20,071 bases of DNA from Desulfobacteraceae bacterium (lineage in GTDB: Bacteria; Desulfobacterota; DSM-4660; Desulfatiglandales; Desulfatiglandaceae), in the NCBI GenBank assembly GCA_030642205.1, contig DAOWOF010000012.1, positions 1 to 20,071 on the forward strand, in the 5' to 3' direction. The notes under the pieces were generated by a model that ran no database searches, was not told where the DNA came from, and saw only the letters and a list, made by a program, of their open reading frames with translations. A program made the translations under genes and the position numbers. Numbering within the stretch: position 1 is the first letter of the stretch; each line of letters begins with the position of its first letter. This document shows, in pieces, positions 1 to 7,686 of this stretch.

Positions 1-224
1 ACCATCTTGACCCCTATGAGATATCTCTAATGGGCGGAGAAGATTATCGGCTGCTGATAACAGTTCCCAAGCCAAATGTTTTGGCTTTTAAACAAATAAT
101 TTTAAAGAAAATGGATACCATATATAAAATAGGCGAGATAATCCATGGGTCAAAAATTGAGATTACAGACCTTAATGGTTGCCTTATCCAGCTAAAAGGA
201 AAAGGTTTTGACCATTTTATATAG
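1..224 (+). CDS. thiL: Thiamine-monophosphate kinase, C-terminal fragment
   Basis: The reading frame is open from the left edge of the window (codons in phase with position 3) to a TAG at 222-224, so only about the last 74 residues are present. ThiL phosphorylates thiamine monophosphate to the cofactor thiamine diphosphate in the cytoplasm. The fragment reads LDPYEISLMGGEDYRLLITV, matching the GGEDYeLLfTV motif near the C-terminus of ThiL, and ends with a G-(F/Y)-DHF tail typical of the family. The internal ATG at 30 is not the start; the N-terminal ATP-binding half lies outside the window. Assignment rests on these C-terminal motifs alone. Confidence 0.85.
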   Translation, partial: HLDPYEISLMGGEDYRLLITVPKPNVLAFKQIILKKMDTIYKIGEIIHGSKIEITDLNGCLIQLKGKGFDHFI

Positions 225-225
225 T

Positions 226-248
226 CTGGAAGTTTTAATTCCTTCCAG
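226..248 (+). terminator. Possible hairpin terminator after thiL
   Basis: Two bases after the thiL stop there is a perfect 7-bp inverted repeat, CTGGAAG (226-232) and CTTCCAG (242-248), around a 9-nt loop. There is no T-run after the 3' arm, so it may be a weak or factor-assisted terminator or an mRNA 3'-end structure. Confidence 0.35.
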
Positions 249-375
249 CTGATAAATGCTCTGTATGAATATAGGCCTCAAATAAGGACCTTATAATCTG
301 GGGATTAAGTATACTTCCAATTTTTAATCTGGAAAAGTAGTCACTAAAAATTCTAGGTTTGTCTGCGTTTATGAT

Positions 376-404
376 TTGATTTTGTTGTTCTATCAGGGTA
401 GTAT
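376..404 (+). promoter_or_regulatory. Candidate sigma70-type promoter upstream of ridA
   Basis: TTGATT (376-381) and TAGTAT (399-404) are separated by 17 bp; each hexamer matches the consensus at four of six positions. It lies about 107 bp before the ridA start, in a 286-bp gap that otherwise shows only the thiL hairpin. The gap also holds a short GGTTTTGCAAAG (468-479) resembling the end of repeat copies found elsewhere in the window. Prediction only. Confidence 0.3.
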
Positions 405-510
405 TTATTTTGATTATTTCAACTGGTTAATCTTAACTCTTTTAAGAACTTTTAACTCTGGAAGTTGAGGTTTTGCAAAGATTTCTATACTGGTAAAGAG
501 ACATTTCAAT

Positions 511-891
511 ATGAGAACAGTTATCCATTCCAATAAAGCACCAAAGGCTGTTGGCCCTTACAGCCAGGCTATCAACGCAAATAATCTTATTTTCACCTCT
601 GGTCAGTTAGCAATTGATCCTGACTCGGGAAGTCTCTTAAAAGGAGATATTAGAGAACAAACCAAACAGGTTATGGAAAACCTGAAGCTAATCCTGGCTA
701 CAGCCGGGACAGATTTCTCTAAGGTGGTAAAAACCACCATCTATTTAAAAAATATTGATGATTTTTCCAAAGTGAATGAAGTTTATGGCAGATATTTTTC
801 AGATGCCCCACCGGCACGCAGCACTTTTCAGGTCGCAGGTTTACCATTGGGAGCAATGATAGAGATAGATATTATTGCCATGGTGGAATAG
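511..891 (+). CDS. ridA: RidA family reactive intermediate/imine deaminase
   Basis: A 126-residue Rid/YjgF/UK114 protein of the usual length. RidA hydrolyses 2-aminoacrylate and 2-iminobutanoate, the unstable enamine/imine products of PLP-dependent dehydratases, releasing ammonia and the 2-keto acid. Visible signatures are the N-terminal AVGPYSQA (residues 13-20), the TSGQ loop (29-32), the PPARST segment with the substrate-carboxylate arginine R103, and E118 in a C-terminal IEIDIIA strand, corresponding to R105 and E120 of E. coli RidA. It ends six bases before the DUF362 gene and is probably co-transcribed with it. The Shine-Dalgarno is weak. The window also carries a citramalate-based isoleucine pathway, which fits a role in branched-chain or serine metabolism. 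Confidence 0.93.
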   Translation: MRTVIHSNKAPKAVGPYSQAINANNLIFTSGQLAIDPDSGSLLKGDIREQTKQVMENLKLILATAGTDFSKVVKTTIYLKNIDDFSKVNEVYGRYFSDAPPARSTFQVAGLPLGAMIEIDIIAMVE

Positions 892-897
892 GTTGGG

Positions 898-2067
898 ATG
901 AATGCCACGGTTTCTCTTTTAAAATGTGATCACTATGACCTTTATGAGATAAAAGAGAAAATCCTTAAAGGTCTTTCTCTTCTGGGTTTTGATCCCTCTG
1001 ATTTTCGGAATAAAAAGGTTGTTATCAAACCTAATCTGCTTAAAGGCAGTTTACCTGAAAAAGCAATTATTACACATCCTGAAGTGTTCCGAGCCGTTGT
1101 ACAATTGGTTAAGGAATATGGAGGAGGCCCCGTAATGGTAGAGTCTCCAGCCTTGGGGGCACTTGAAAAAGTTCTTGGCAAAACCGGCTATGACCATATC
1201 CTTAAGCAAGAAAATTGCCAAGTGGCTGATACCAGGGTAACAGCACCTATCTTTTATAGCAAAGCCGAAATATATAAAAGGTTTGAGCTGCCCAAAGCCT
1301 TGTTTAATGCCGATATTATCATTAACCTGCCTAAATTCAAGACTCATGGTATAACATATATAACAGGAGCGGTTAAAAACTTATTTGGTTTTATTCACTC
1401 TCTTAATAAATCTAAATGGCATTTAAAAGCGTCGACTCAAAATGAATTTGCTAACTTTTTACTGGACTACTATGAGACCCTTTTAAACGGATTTCCAAAA
1501 CCAAAAATCTTTTTACATATTATGGATGCCATTATTGCTATGGAAGGTGAAGGTCCAGGATCATCCGGTGATCCACGAAAAGTGGGTGCTTTATTATTCA
1601 GTCATGATGCTGTATCTATTGATTCCATAGCAGCCCGCCTGGTAGGTTTTGATATTGACAGGATCAAACCCCTGTGTTTCGCGAAAAGCAGGGGAATAGG
1701 GGCGGTATCTCTGGATGAAATCCATATCAAAGGAGACCCTGTTAATTCTTTTAATATTATCAATTTTACTCCACCCAGCATTACTAACCGTTTTGGCATG
1801 TTACATTGGCCATATAATACCAAGTTCTTTAAAAATTTATTTACAGAAAAGCCGGCGCCTGTTTTAGGCAAGTGCTCACTTTGTTATCAGTGTGAATCCA
1901 TATGCCCCGCAGGGGCCATAACAAGAGCAAAAGGAAAAACTCGTCTTCCAAGCTACGACTATAATGATTGTATTCGTTGCTTATGCTGCATGGAAATCTG
2001 TCCTGAGGGTGCCATTGAACAAAAGAAGGGCAAACTACAGTGGCTCCTCGATTTTTGCTGCAAATAG
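898..2067 (+). CDS. DUF362 domain protein with two C-terminal [4Fe-4S] clusters
   Basis: A 389-residue protein in two parts. Residues ~1-300 are the DUF362 domain; recognisable stretches are VVIKPNLLKG near residue 40, the TGAVKNLFG segment and MDAIIAMEGEGP. Residues ~320-375 form a bacterial ferredoxin fold with C326-x2-C329-x2-C332-x3-C336-P and C358-x2-C361-x2-C364-x3-C368-P, each followed by a small-Gly-Ala-Ile sequence, enough for two [4Fe-4S] clusters. There is no signal peptide, so it is probably cytoplasmic. DUF362 ferredoxin proteins are frequent in anaerobes but have no established reaction, so no function beyond electron transfer is proposed. The ATG lies 6 bp after ridA with GGTTGGG upstream, which implies translational coupling. 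An extra cysteine (C363) sits inside the second motif. Confidence 0.88.
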   Translation: MNATVSLLKCDHYDLYEIKEKILKGLSLLGFDPSDFRNKKVVIKPNLLKGSLPEKAIITHPEVFRAVVQLVKEYGGGPVMVESPALGALEKVLGKTGYDHILKQENCQVADTRVTAPIFYSKAEIYKRFELPKALFNADIIINLPKFKTHGITYITGAVKNLFGFIHSLNKSKWHLKASTQNEFANFLLDYYETLLNGFPKPKIFLHIMDAIIAMEGEGPGSSGDPRKVGALLFSHDAVSIDSIAARLVGFDIDRIKPLCFAKSRGIGAVSLDEIHIKGDPVNSFNIINFTPPSITNRFGMLHWPYNTKFFKNLFTEKPAPVLGKCSLCYQCESICPAGAITRAKGKTRLPSYDYNDCIRCLCCMEICPEGAIEQKKGKLQWLLDFCCK

Positions 2068-2115
2068 ACCTGTTCTTCCTCTAATTTTCGGAACCATTTT
2101 CGGATTATCAATAAA

Positions 2116-2278
2116 TAGTGCCTGAACGAAAACCAGGATTTTTCTCTCAAGGTCAAGGAAGATCAAAATTTTAACCGCAGGAATACACTGGGTATTTTGA
2201 GGATTAAAGTTTTAATCTGACGCAGAGATTGGCGAGATAAAAGCAGACTTCGAAAAGACATTTTTTGTTCGGACACTA
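2116..2278 (+). repeat. Dispersed intergenic repeat, copy 1 (full length)
   Basis: A 163-bp element filling most of the gap between the DUF362 and SLOG genes. Its ends are imperfect inverted repeats: TAGTGCCTGAACGAAAA on the left, and on the right the complement of TAGTGTCCGAACAAAAA (14 of 17 identical). Inside are two diverged copies of a 16-bp palindrome, GATTAAAATTTTAATC, each followed by a CGCAG-type sequence. The same sequence recurs at 4972-5132 and ~19096-19237 (opposite orientation) and in shortened form elsewhere. It encodes no protein. The size and terminal inverted repeats resemble a MITE-like element. Confidence 0.85.
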
Positions 2279-2304
2279 AATAAGAGATCAAGAGGTCTGG
2301 CACA

Positions 2305-3111
2305 ATGACGATTTTAAAGATAATCTCCGGTGGCCAAACGGGAGTTGATCGAGCGGCGCTGGATGTGGCGATAGAACTAGGGGTTCGCCATGGAGGATGG
2401 GTACCAGAGGGCCGTAAAGCAGAAGATGGTATAATTTCAAATAAATATAATTTACAAGAGTTATGCTCTTCAAATTATGATAATCGTACGCAGAAAAATG
2501 TGGTTGGCTCTGATGGGACTCTTATCATAACACGGGGAGGAATAAAAAATGGCTCAAAACTCACACTAAAATTAGTTATGCAACATGGTCTGCCCTATTT
2601 TCATTTTGATCTTAATAATATGGATGTTTTTTTTGGAGCAAAGTCTATTTCTTCATGGATATCCAGAAATAAAATACAGATCTTGAATATAGCTGGACCA
2701 CGTGCCAGTCAAGATGAGGATATCTATATGGATTCAACTGTACTCATTAAAATGGTTATCTATTTAGATTCGCTTGAGTCTAATTTATCACAATCTTATC
2801 ATATCTCGGTTCGCAAACCACAAACTGTTGCTGAAGCCATAAAGCGTCTTATTGTCGAGCTGCCATTTAAAGAAAAAATAAAAATGGCCAAGATGTCGGC
2901 AAGGAAGCTTGTCTTATTAGATCCACTGTTGGGAGAATATATCCGAAATGTATTCGGACTTTACGGTTTTAACCAGGAGCTAATGGAATCATGCCAAACT
3001 TTTGTTAAAGGCAGGAACCATAATTTTTCAGAATATAACGCATCAGAAATTATTATCAAAGAATTATGGAAGAAACACCAGAGGTCACATAAACTGAGAA
3101 GGATTAAATAG
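2305..3111 (+). CDS. SLOG (YpsA-like, 'putative molybdenum carrier') protein with C-terminal DUF6794-like domain
   Basis: A 268-residue protein. Residues ~5-145 carry the nucleotide-binding SLOG signature of the 'putative molybdenum carrier' family: SGGQTGVDRAALD (8-20), GGWVPEGRKAEDG (30-42), then a GSDGTLIITRGG strand-loop. The N-terminal fold is thought to bind a nucleotide or related small ligand; the molybdenum-carrier label is historical and unproven. Residues ~170-260 look like a DUF6794-type domain, with a VAEAIKRLI helix, LLGEYIRNVFGLYGFN and a final SEIIIKELW helix. The start is ATG 2305 behind AGAGG (2291-2295). It begins 27 bp after repeat copy 1. No genes nearby suggest a molybdenum role. 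Family assignment of the N-terminal domain is firm; the C-terminal one is from memory of the motif. Confidence 0.8.
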   Translation: MTILKIISGGQTGVDRAALDVAIELGVRHGGWVPEGRKAEDGIISNKYNLQELCSSNYDNRTQKNVVGSDGTLIITRGGIKNGSKLTLKLVMQHGLPYFHFDLNNMDVFFGAKSISSWISRNKIQILNIAGPRASQDEDIYMDSTVLIKMVIYLDSLESNLSQSYHISVRKPQTVAEAIKRLIVELPFKEKIKMAKMSARKLVLLDPLLGEYIRNVFGLYGFNQELMESCQTFVKGRNHNFSEYNASEIIIKELWKKHQRSHKLRRIK

Positions 3112-3134
3112 GATTTAAACTGAATATTTTTTCC

Positions 3135-3163
3135 TTGAAAATAAGGCGGGTCGGATTTATATT
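3135..3163 (+). promoter_or_regulatory. Sigma70-type promoter of asd
   Basis: TTGAAA (3135-3140) and TATATT (3158-3163) with a 17-bp spacer; each hexamer misses the consensus by one base. Transcription would begin near 3170, about 33 bp before the GTG start of asd. This suggests asd is expressed independently of the upstream gene. Confidence 0.55.
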
Positions 3164-3202
3164 ATAAAATTTTAAAGAAGTAAATTACAGGGGGATTACT
3201 GG

Positions 3203-4312
3203 GTGGTTCAAATAGGTTTTATTGGATGGAGAGGTATGGTAGGATCGGTACTCATGGAACGTATGCAGGCCGAAAATGGTTTTTCAGGATTTGAACCAAT
3301 TTTTTTTACCACATCCAATGTGGGGGGGCAAGGGCCAGCACTGGGAATAGATGTTCCGCCTCTTCAGGACGCCTACGATGTTAAACTACTGACCTCACTT
3401 GATATCATTATAAGCTGTCAAGGCGGAAGTTATACCAAAGAGATATATCCTGAAGTTCGCAAACAAGGCTGGCAAGGTTATTGGATAGATGCTGCCTCTA
3501 CCCTTAGAATGGCCGAGGATAGTATTATTGTTCTGGATCCGGTGAATAGAACGGTTATAGATAATGCGGTAGGCTCGGGAATAAAGACGTTTGTAGGAGG
3601 GAATTGTACGGTTAGCTTGATGTTAATGGCTATTTCAGGGCTGATTGAATCCGGCCATGTGGAATGGATATCATCAATGACCTATCAGGCTGCTTCCGGA
3701 GCCGGCGCTAAACATATGAAGGAATTAATCAGTCAGATGGCTGCGTTGGGAAATATTTCGACTGCCCTCTTGAAGAATCCTGCGACAACCGCTATTGCTC
3801 TTGATCAGGTCATAACATCTGAACTACGAAAGGACTCTTTTCCTACTGAAAATTTTTCAGTGCCCTTAGCTGGCAGCCTTATCCCCTGGATTGATACCCT
3901 GATGGAGTCAGGACAAACCAGGGAAGAATGGAAAGGCCAGGTTGAAACCAATAAAATCTTGCAGACCGGAAAAACTATTTCAGTAGATGGCTTATGCGTC
4001 AGGGTAGGAGCCATGCGGTGTCATAGTCAAGGGCTGACTATCAAGCTGGATAAGGATATCCCCATAGAAGAGATTTACCAGATGATTGAAGGTGCAAATC
4101 AATGGGTTCACCTGGTGCCCAATGATAAAGATTCCACCCTGAAATATTTAACTCCCTCTGCAGTCAATGGCAGTCTTGCCATTCCTGTCGGAAGGGTAAG
4201 AAAGATGCTTATGGGTCCTGAATATATCTCCGTATTTACAGTCGGAGATCAACTTCTCTGGGGCGCGGCTGAGCCGCTTCGCAGGATTTTGGATATCATA
4301 AGAAGGAAATAA
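3203..4312 (+). CDS. asd: Aspartate-semialdehyde dehydrogenase
   Basis: A 369-residue enzyme, close to the 367 residues of E. coli Asd, that reduces aspartyl-4-phosphate to aspartate semialdehyde with NADPH, the branch point to lysine/diaminopimelate, threonine and methionine. The E. coli-type subclass is clear: the nucleotide-binding GFIGWRGMVGSVLM (5-18), the catalytic cysteine C135 in GGNCTVSLM, and R267 and H274 in RVGAMRCH fall at the same numbers as the E. coli active-site residues. The start is GTG 3203, preceded by an AGGGGG-type ribosome-binding site at about 3189-3194, and a good promoter lies just upstream. The next gene starts 89 bp downstream. Nothing is missing or truncated. Confidence 0.96.
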   Translation: MVQIGFIGWRGMVGSVLMERMQAENGFSGFEPIFFTTSNVGGQGPALGIDVPPLQDAYDVKLLTSLDIIISCQGGSYTKEIYPEVRKQGWQGYWIDAASTLRMAEDSIIVLDPVNRTVIDNAVGSGIKTFVGGNCTVSLMLMAISGLIESGHVEWISSMTYQAASGAGAKHMKELISQMAALGNISTALLKNPATTAIALDQVITSELRKDSFPTENFSVPLAGSLIPWIDTLMESGQTREEWKGQVETNKILQTGKTISVDGLCVRVGAMRCHSQGLTIKLDKDIPIEEIYQMIEGANQWVHLVPNDKDSTLKYLTPSAVNGSLAIPVGRVRKMLMGPEYISVFTVGDQLLWGAAEPLRRILDIIRRK

Positions 4313-4401
4313 TCTTTTACCCGCACAGCTCGAAAACTTTCAGATTTGGAGCATATGCGGAAATATTATGTGCTACTCTTAATTTATAGGGAGGATAAAT
4401 T

Positions 4402-4914
4402 ATGAACGAAGAAACTACAGTTAATTCTAATGAAGAAAAAAATAATATTGATGTAAACAATGCTGTCGAAGTATTATTTGAAAAAGCTGATCCAGTAAAA
4501 AGGATCATAGCTTTTGTGATTGATTCTTTGCTTGCAATGGTGATTGGATTTATACCTGTTATCGGAGGAATTGTCGGGGCTCTTTATATGCTTCTGCGAG
4601 ATGCCTTGCCCATTGAAGCTCTTGATTATAAGAGCGTTGGCAAAAAACTGATAAATTTATCTGTAGTGATGCCGGAAAATTCCACATTTAAAATTGATTA
4701 TGGGGTATCAGCGAGAAGAAACTGGATGTGGGCAATCGGGCCAATCATGGTTTTTCTCCTTTTCATTCCTGTTATTGGCTGGATCGTGGATATATTTTTG
4801 GGAATCGCTTTGTTAGTTCTGGCTGTTATTGAAGTAGTAAAAATTTTCTCTGATGAGAAGGGCCAGAGGATCGGCGATCAGATGGCTAAAACAATGGTTA
4901 TTGAAAAGAAGTAA
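4402..4914 (+). CDS. RDD family integral membrane protein
   Basis: A 170-residue protein with an acidic, Asn-rich cytoplasmic N-terminus (1-30) followed by an RDD-type membrane domain. Family marks are KRIIAFVIDSLLAMVI (Arg and Asp of the first helix, ~33-48), the LLRDAL segment, GKKLINL, and a C-terminal RIGDQMAKTMVI that matches the conserved R-x-GD-x2-A-x-T-x-V ending. Hydrophobic helices lie at ~37-65 and ~112-150, the second region possibly as two helices. RDD proteins are poorly characterised; some are linked to ion or osmolyte transport, but no substrate can be inferred here. A GGGAGG ribosome-binding site (4389-4394) fixes ATG 4402. It stands alone between asd and the rpsA leader region. 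Confidence 0.8.
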   Translation: MNEETTVNSNEEKNNIDVNNAVEVLFEKADPVKRIIAFVIDSLLAMVIGFIPVIGGIVGALYMLLRDALPIEALDYKSVGKKLINLSVVMPENSTFKIDYGVSARRNWMWAIGPIMVFLLFIPVIGWIVDIFLGIALLVLAVIEVVKIFSDEKGQRIGDQMAKTMVIEKK

Positions 4915-4971
4915 GTGTTTTATTGCCATCGGTAAAATTGATTTTCTCCGGTTTTTAAATTTAACGCTATT

Positions 4972-5132
4972 TAGTGTATGGACAAAACTGTCTTTTCGAA
5001 GTCTGCGTTTATCCCGCCAATCTCTGCGCCAGATAAAAAATTTAATCCTCAAAATATTCAAAGTATTCCTGCAATTAAAATTTTTATCTTCCTTGATCCG
5101 GGGGAAAATTTCTAGTCTTTGTTCAGTCTCTA
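4972..5132 (-). repeat. Dispersed intergenic repeat, copy 2 (full length, reverse)
   Basis: A 161-bp copy of the element at 2116-2278 in opposite orientation. Its reverse complement begins TAGAGACTGAACAAA and ends TTTTGTCCATACACTA, so the terminal inverted repeats are diverged but recognisable. Shared internal blocks include ATCAAGGAAGAT, GCAGGAATAC, GCGCAGAGATTGGCG and ACGCAGACTTCGAAAAGACA. It lies in the gap between the RDD gene and rpsA. Confidence 0.8.
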
Positions 5133-5517
5133 ATTATGAAAAATGCTGCCAAAATGGTGTTGAATATGGCTAAAATATAATTTTTGTTCCTGTTTTTTTT
5201 AAATCGTTTGCCGTAAAATGAAGGATGCCAGAATTTTCAATAAAAAAAGATAAAAAAACGAACCTTAAGCCTTGAAATTAATACGATGTTTTGTTACTAC
5301 TTAGCTGATAATCCTAAAATCACCTTTTAGAGATCAAAGAGCAGTGGTAATTAACAATCTCAGCTTCCATCTCGGGCAAAACGCACTATAATGATCTCGA
5401 TGTTTGAAATTCAAAAATATTATGCATTTTACACCATACAAAGCAGGTTTACAACTGTTTCTGCTTGATCAATAATGGTGAGGATAGGCCAAATAACCGG
5501 AGGGGGTAATTTTAATA
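5133..5517 (+). promoter_or_regulatory. AT-rich upstream region of rpsA with candidate promoter
   Basis: No coding sequence is supported here. A perfect TATAAT at 5387-5392 has a poor -35 (CTTCCA, 5364-5369) at 17-bp spacing, so it is at most a tentative rpsA promoter with a ~120-nt 5' leader. A second TTGAAA at 5272-5277 has only a weak partner. The strong ribosome-binding site GGAGGGGG (5499-5506) lies 11 bases before the rpsA ATG. A long S1 leader could house autoregulation as in other bacteria, but I found no convincing folded element. Confidence 0.35.
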
Positions 5518-7350
5518 ATGTCAAAAAATTCAGATACAATATCCGAGATGAAGGTTCTCAATACAGACAGTTATGATGATTCTTCATTGGATAAAACAAA
5601 CGCTTTAGAAGACACCGAAACTGAGGCCGACTTTCAGAGCATGGAAGATTTAATGCAATTTTATGAAGAAAGCCTCAAAAATTTCCAGGAAGGTGAAGTA
5701 ATAACCGGGGAGGTAGTTCAGTTAGATCATGAATATGTTCTTGTTGATATCGGTTATAAATCAGAAGGACGTATTTCCATCTCTGAATTCACAAATGCAA
5801 ACAGAGAGGTAATGGTTAAACTCGGTGATCATGTTGATGTACTCCTGGAACAGAAAGAAGATGACAATGGACATATTATCCTCTCTAAAGAAAAGGCTGC
5901 CAGGATAAAACTATGGGATAAAATCAAAGTAGTTTATGAAGATAACGGGACTATTCAAGGAAAAATAATTTCCCGTGTTCGAGGTGGGCTGTCAGTCGAT
6001 ATTGGCCCTCAGGCCTTTCTACCAGGCTCACAGGTGGATTTGAGACCAATTCGTGATCTTGATGCTTTAATCGGCACAGAGCATGATTTCAAGATTGTAA
6101 AGTATGATAAAAGGCAGGGAAATATCGTTCTTTCGAGAAGGGCGCTTTTAAAAGAAAAACGCGATGCCCAAAGAGAGGAGACTCTTAAAAATCTGGTTGA
6201 AGGTGCTATAATGGAAGGGACAGTTACAAATATAACCAATTATGGCCTTTTTATTGATCTGGGAGGAATTGATGGCCTGGTGCACATTACGGATCTGTCC
6301 TGGGGCCGTGTCGGACATCCTTCAGAATCATACCAGACAGGGGATAGAATATCTGTTAAGATTTTAAATTTTGATAAAGAAAATGAAAGAGTCTCTTTGG
6401 GAATAAAGCAGCTGACTCCTGATCCCTGGAGTGAGGCGGCGAATAAATTTCCTGTAGGCACAAAAATAACAGGCCGTGTCGTCAGTCTTACAGATTATGG
6501 GGCATTTCTGGAGGTACAGGAGGGTGTGGAAGGTTTGATCCATGTATCGGAAATGTCTTGGACAAGGAAGATCAGGCATCCAACCCAAGTCTTAAAAGTT
6601 GGGGATAAAGTTGATGCGGTAGTCTTAAATATAGACGCCGCTAAAAGGCGTATTTCTCTGGGGATGAAACAGGTAGAACCTAATCCCTGGGATTCCATTG
6701 ATGATAAATATCCAGTAAACACCATTATTGAAGGATCAATTAAGAATATTACCAGTTTTGGTATCTTTATAGGTATTGATGAGGGAATTGATGGCCTGGT
6801 TCATATATCTGATATATCCTGGACCAAAAGGATTAAACATCCTTCTGAATTATATAAAAAAGGCCAAACTATCCAGGCTATCATCCTTAATATTGATAAG
6901 GCAAATGAACGCTTTTCACTTGGGATTAAACAGCTGACCACCAACCCATGGGATAATATCTCTGAAAAATATAGCCGTGGGATGAAAATAACTGGCACAA
7001 TTGCCAGTATAACAGATTTTGGTATTTTTATAGAACTCGAAGAAGGAGTTAAAGGACTGGTTCAAAATTCTGAACTGCCTAAAGATCACTCATCTACGGC
7101 CCAATATAAGGTAGGTGACGAAATAACAGCCATGGTGATTAATGTTTCCAAGGATGACAATAAAATAGACCTGTCACTCAAAAGGCTGCATGAAAGCAAA
7201 GAAAAAGCAATTTTCAGAAATTACATTGATAACCGTGAAGAAGCCACCTCTAATCTTGGAGATTTATTGAAAGAAGAGATGCTGAACTTGCAACAAACCT
7301 CCGAAGAGGAGTCTGAAAAAAAAGAGGAAGATACGAATAATCTCACATAG
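5518..7350 (+). CDS. rpsA: 30S ribosomal protein S1
   Basis: A 610-residue protein with six S1/OB RNA-binding domains at about 55-130, 140-210, 224-300, 310-385, 397-472 and 484-556. Domains 3-5 carry the repeated G-x-V-x2-(I/L)-x2-(Y/F)-G-x-F pattern and the GLVHISD-SW-KRIKHPSE block; domain 6 has lost the SW motif. S1 binds mRNA at the 30S subunit and promotes initiation on structured or weakly marked messages. The ~50-residue acidic N-terminus and Glu-rich C-terminal tail make it longer than the 557-residue E. coli protein. ATG 5518 follows GGAGGGGG. The stop codon TAG (7348-7350) coincides with the first three bases of a dispersed repeat, so insertion may have set the end of the protein. 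Confidence 0.96.
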   Translation: MSKNSDTISEMKVLNTDSYDDSSLDKTNALEDTETEADFQSMEDLMQFYEESLKNFQEGEVITGEVVQLDHEYVLVDIGYKSEGRISISEFTNANREVMVKLGDHVDVLLEQKEDDNGHIILSKEKAARIKLWDKIKVVYEDNGTIQGKIISRVRGGLSVDIGPQAFLPGSQVDLRPIRDLDALIGTEHDFKIVKYDKRQGNIVLSRRALLKEKRDAQREETLKNLVEGAIMEGTVTNITNYGLFIDLGGIDGLVHITDLSWGRVGHPSESYQTGDRISVKILNFDKENERVSLGIKQLTPDPWSEAANKFPVGTKITGRVVSLTDYGAFLEVQEGVEGLIHVSEMSWTRKIRHPTQVLKVGDKVDAVVLNIDAAKRRISLGMKQVEPNPWDSIDDKYPVNTIIEGSIKNITSFGIFIGIDEGIDGLVHISDISWTKRIKHPSELYKKGQTIQAIILNIDKANERFSLGIKQLTTNPWDNISEKYSRGMKITGTIASITDFGIFIELEEGVKGLVQNSELPKDHSSTAQYKVGDEITAMVINVSKDDNKIDLSLKRLHESKEKAIFRNYIDNREEATSNLGDLLKEEMLNLQQTSEEESEKKEEDTNNLT

Positions 7351-7448
7351 TATCTGAACAAAAACCAGGATTTTTTTTGTCAAGGCAAGGATTGAAATTT
7401 TGATCTGACGCAGAGGCTGTCAAGATAAGCGCAGCCTTGTGACACACT
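7348..7448 (+). repeat. Dispersed intergenic repeat, copy 3 (internally deleted)
   Basis: It begins TAGTATCTGAACAAAAACC, matching the left terminal inverted repeat and the following ACCAGGATTTT block of copy 1. It then jumps from TCAAGGCAAGGA directly to the right half (GATCTGACGCAGAGGCTG, AAGATAAGCGCAGCCTTGTGACAC). About 50 bp of the middle is missing. Its first three bases are the rpsA stop codon. The right boundary is approximate. Confidence 0.65.
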
Positions 7449-7459
7449 GAGGACTTGTT

Positions 7460-7489
7460 GAAGAAAGCATCGACATTGATGTTTTCTTC
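7460..7489 (+). terminator. Hairpin downstream of rpsA, possible terminator
   Basis: GAAGAAAGCATC (7460-7471) and GATGTTTTCTTC (7478-7489) form a 12-bp stem with one G-U pair around the loop GACATT, 110 bp after the rpsA stop. No long T-run follows. The rest of the gap to 7686 is AT-rich. It contains a loose inverted repeat TTTAGC...GCTAAA near 7605-7632 and no recognisable gene. Confidence 0.4.
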
Positions 7490-7686
7490 TGATAGTGTAT
7501 TTAAAAATTATTCATATCAATCCCCATGCCTTGGCAGGAGAGATGCAGGTTTTACCGGAATGACATTTTTTTATATACCTTACTAACTGTGTCTAAAATT
7601 CAATTTAGCCACAATCTATATATAGCTAAAGCACAGTTCTTTCATATAAAAACTAGATATTTCTCTTCTCAAACAAAAGACGACCC

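Noticed and set aside
225..510. Possible seventh repeat copy before ridA
   Set aside because: Only a 12-base match (GGTTTTGCAAAG) to the ends of other copies was found, too little to call.
4853..5173. A 106-residue plus-strand ORF after the RDD gene
   Set aside because: It overlaps the RDD gene in another frame and then reads through repeat copy 2; basic, low-quality composition and no ribosome-binding site.
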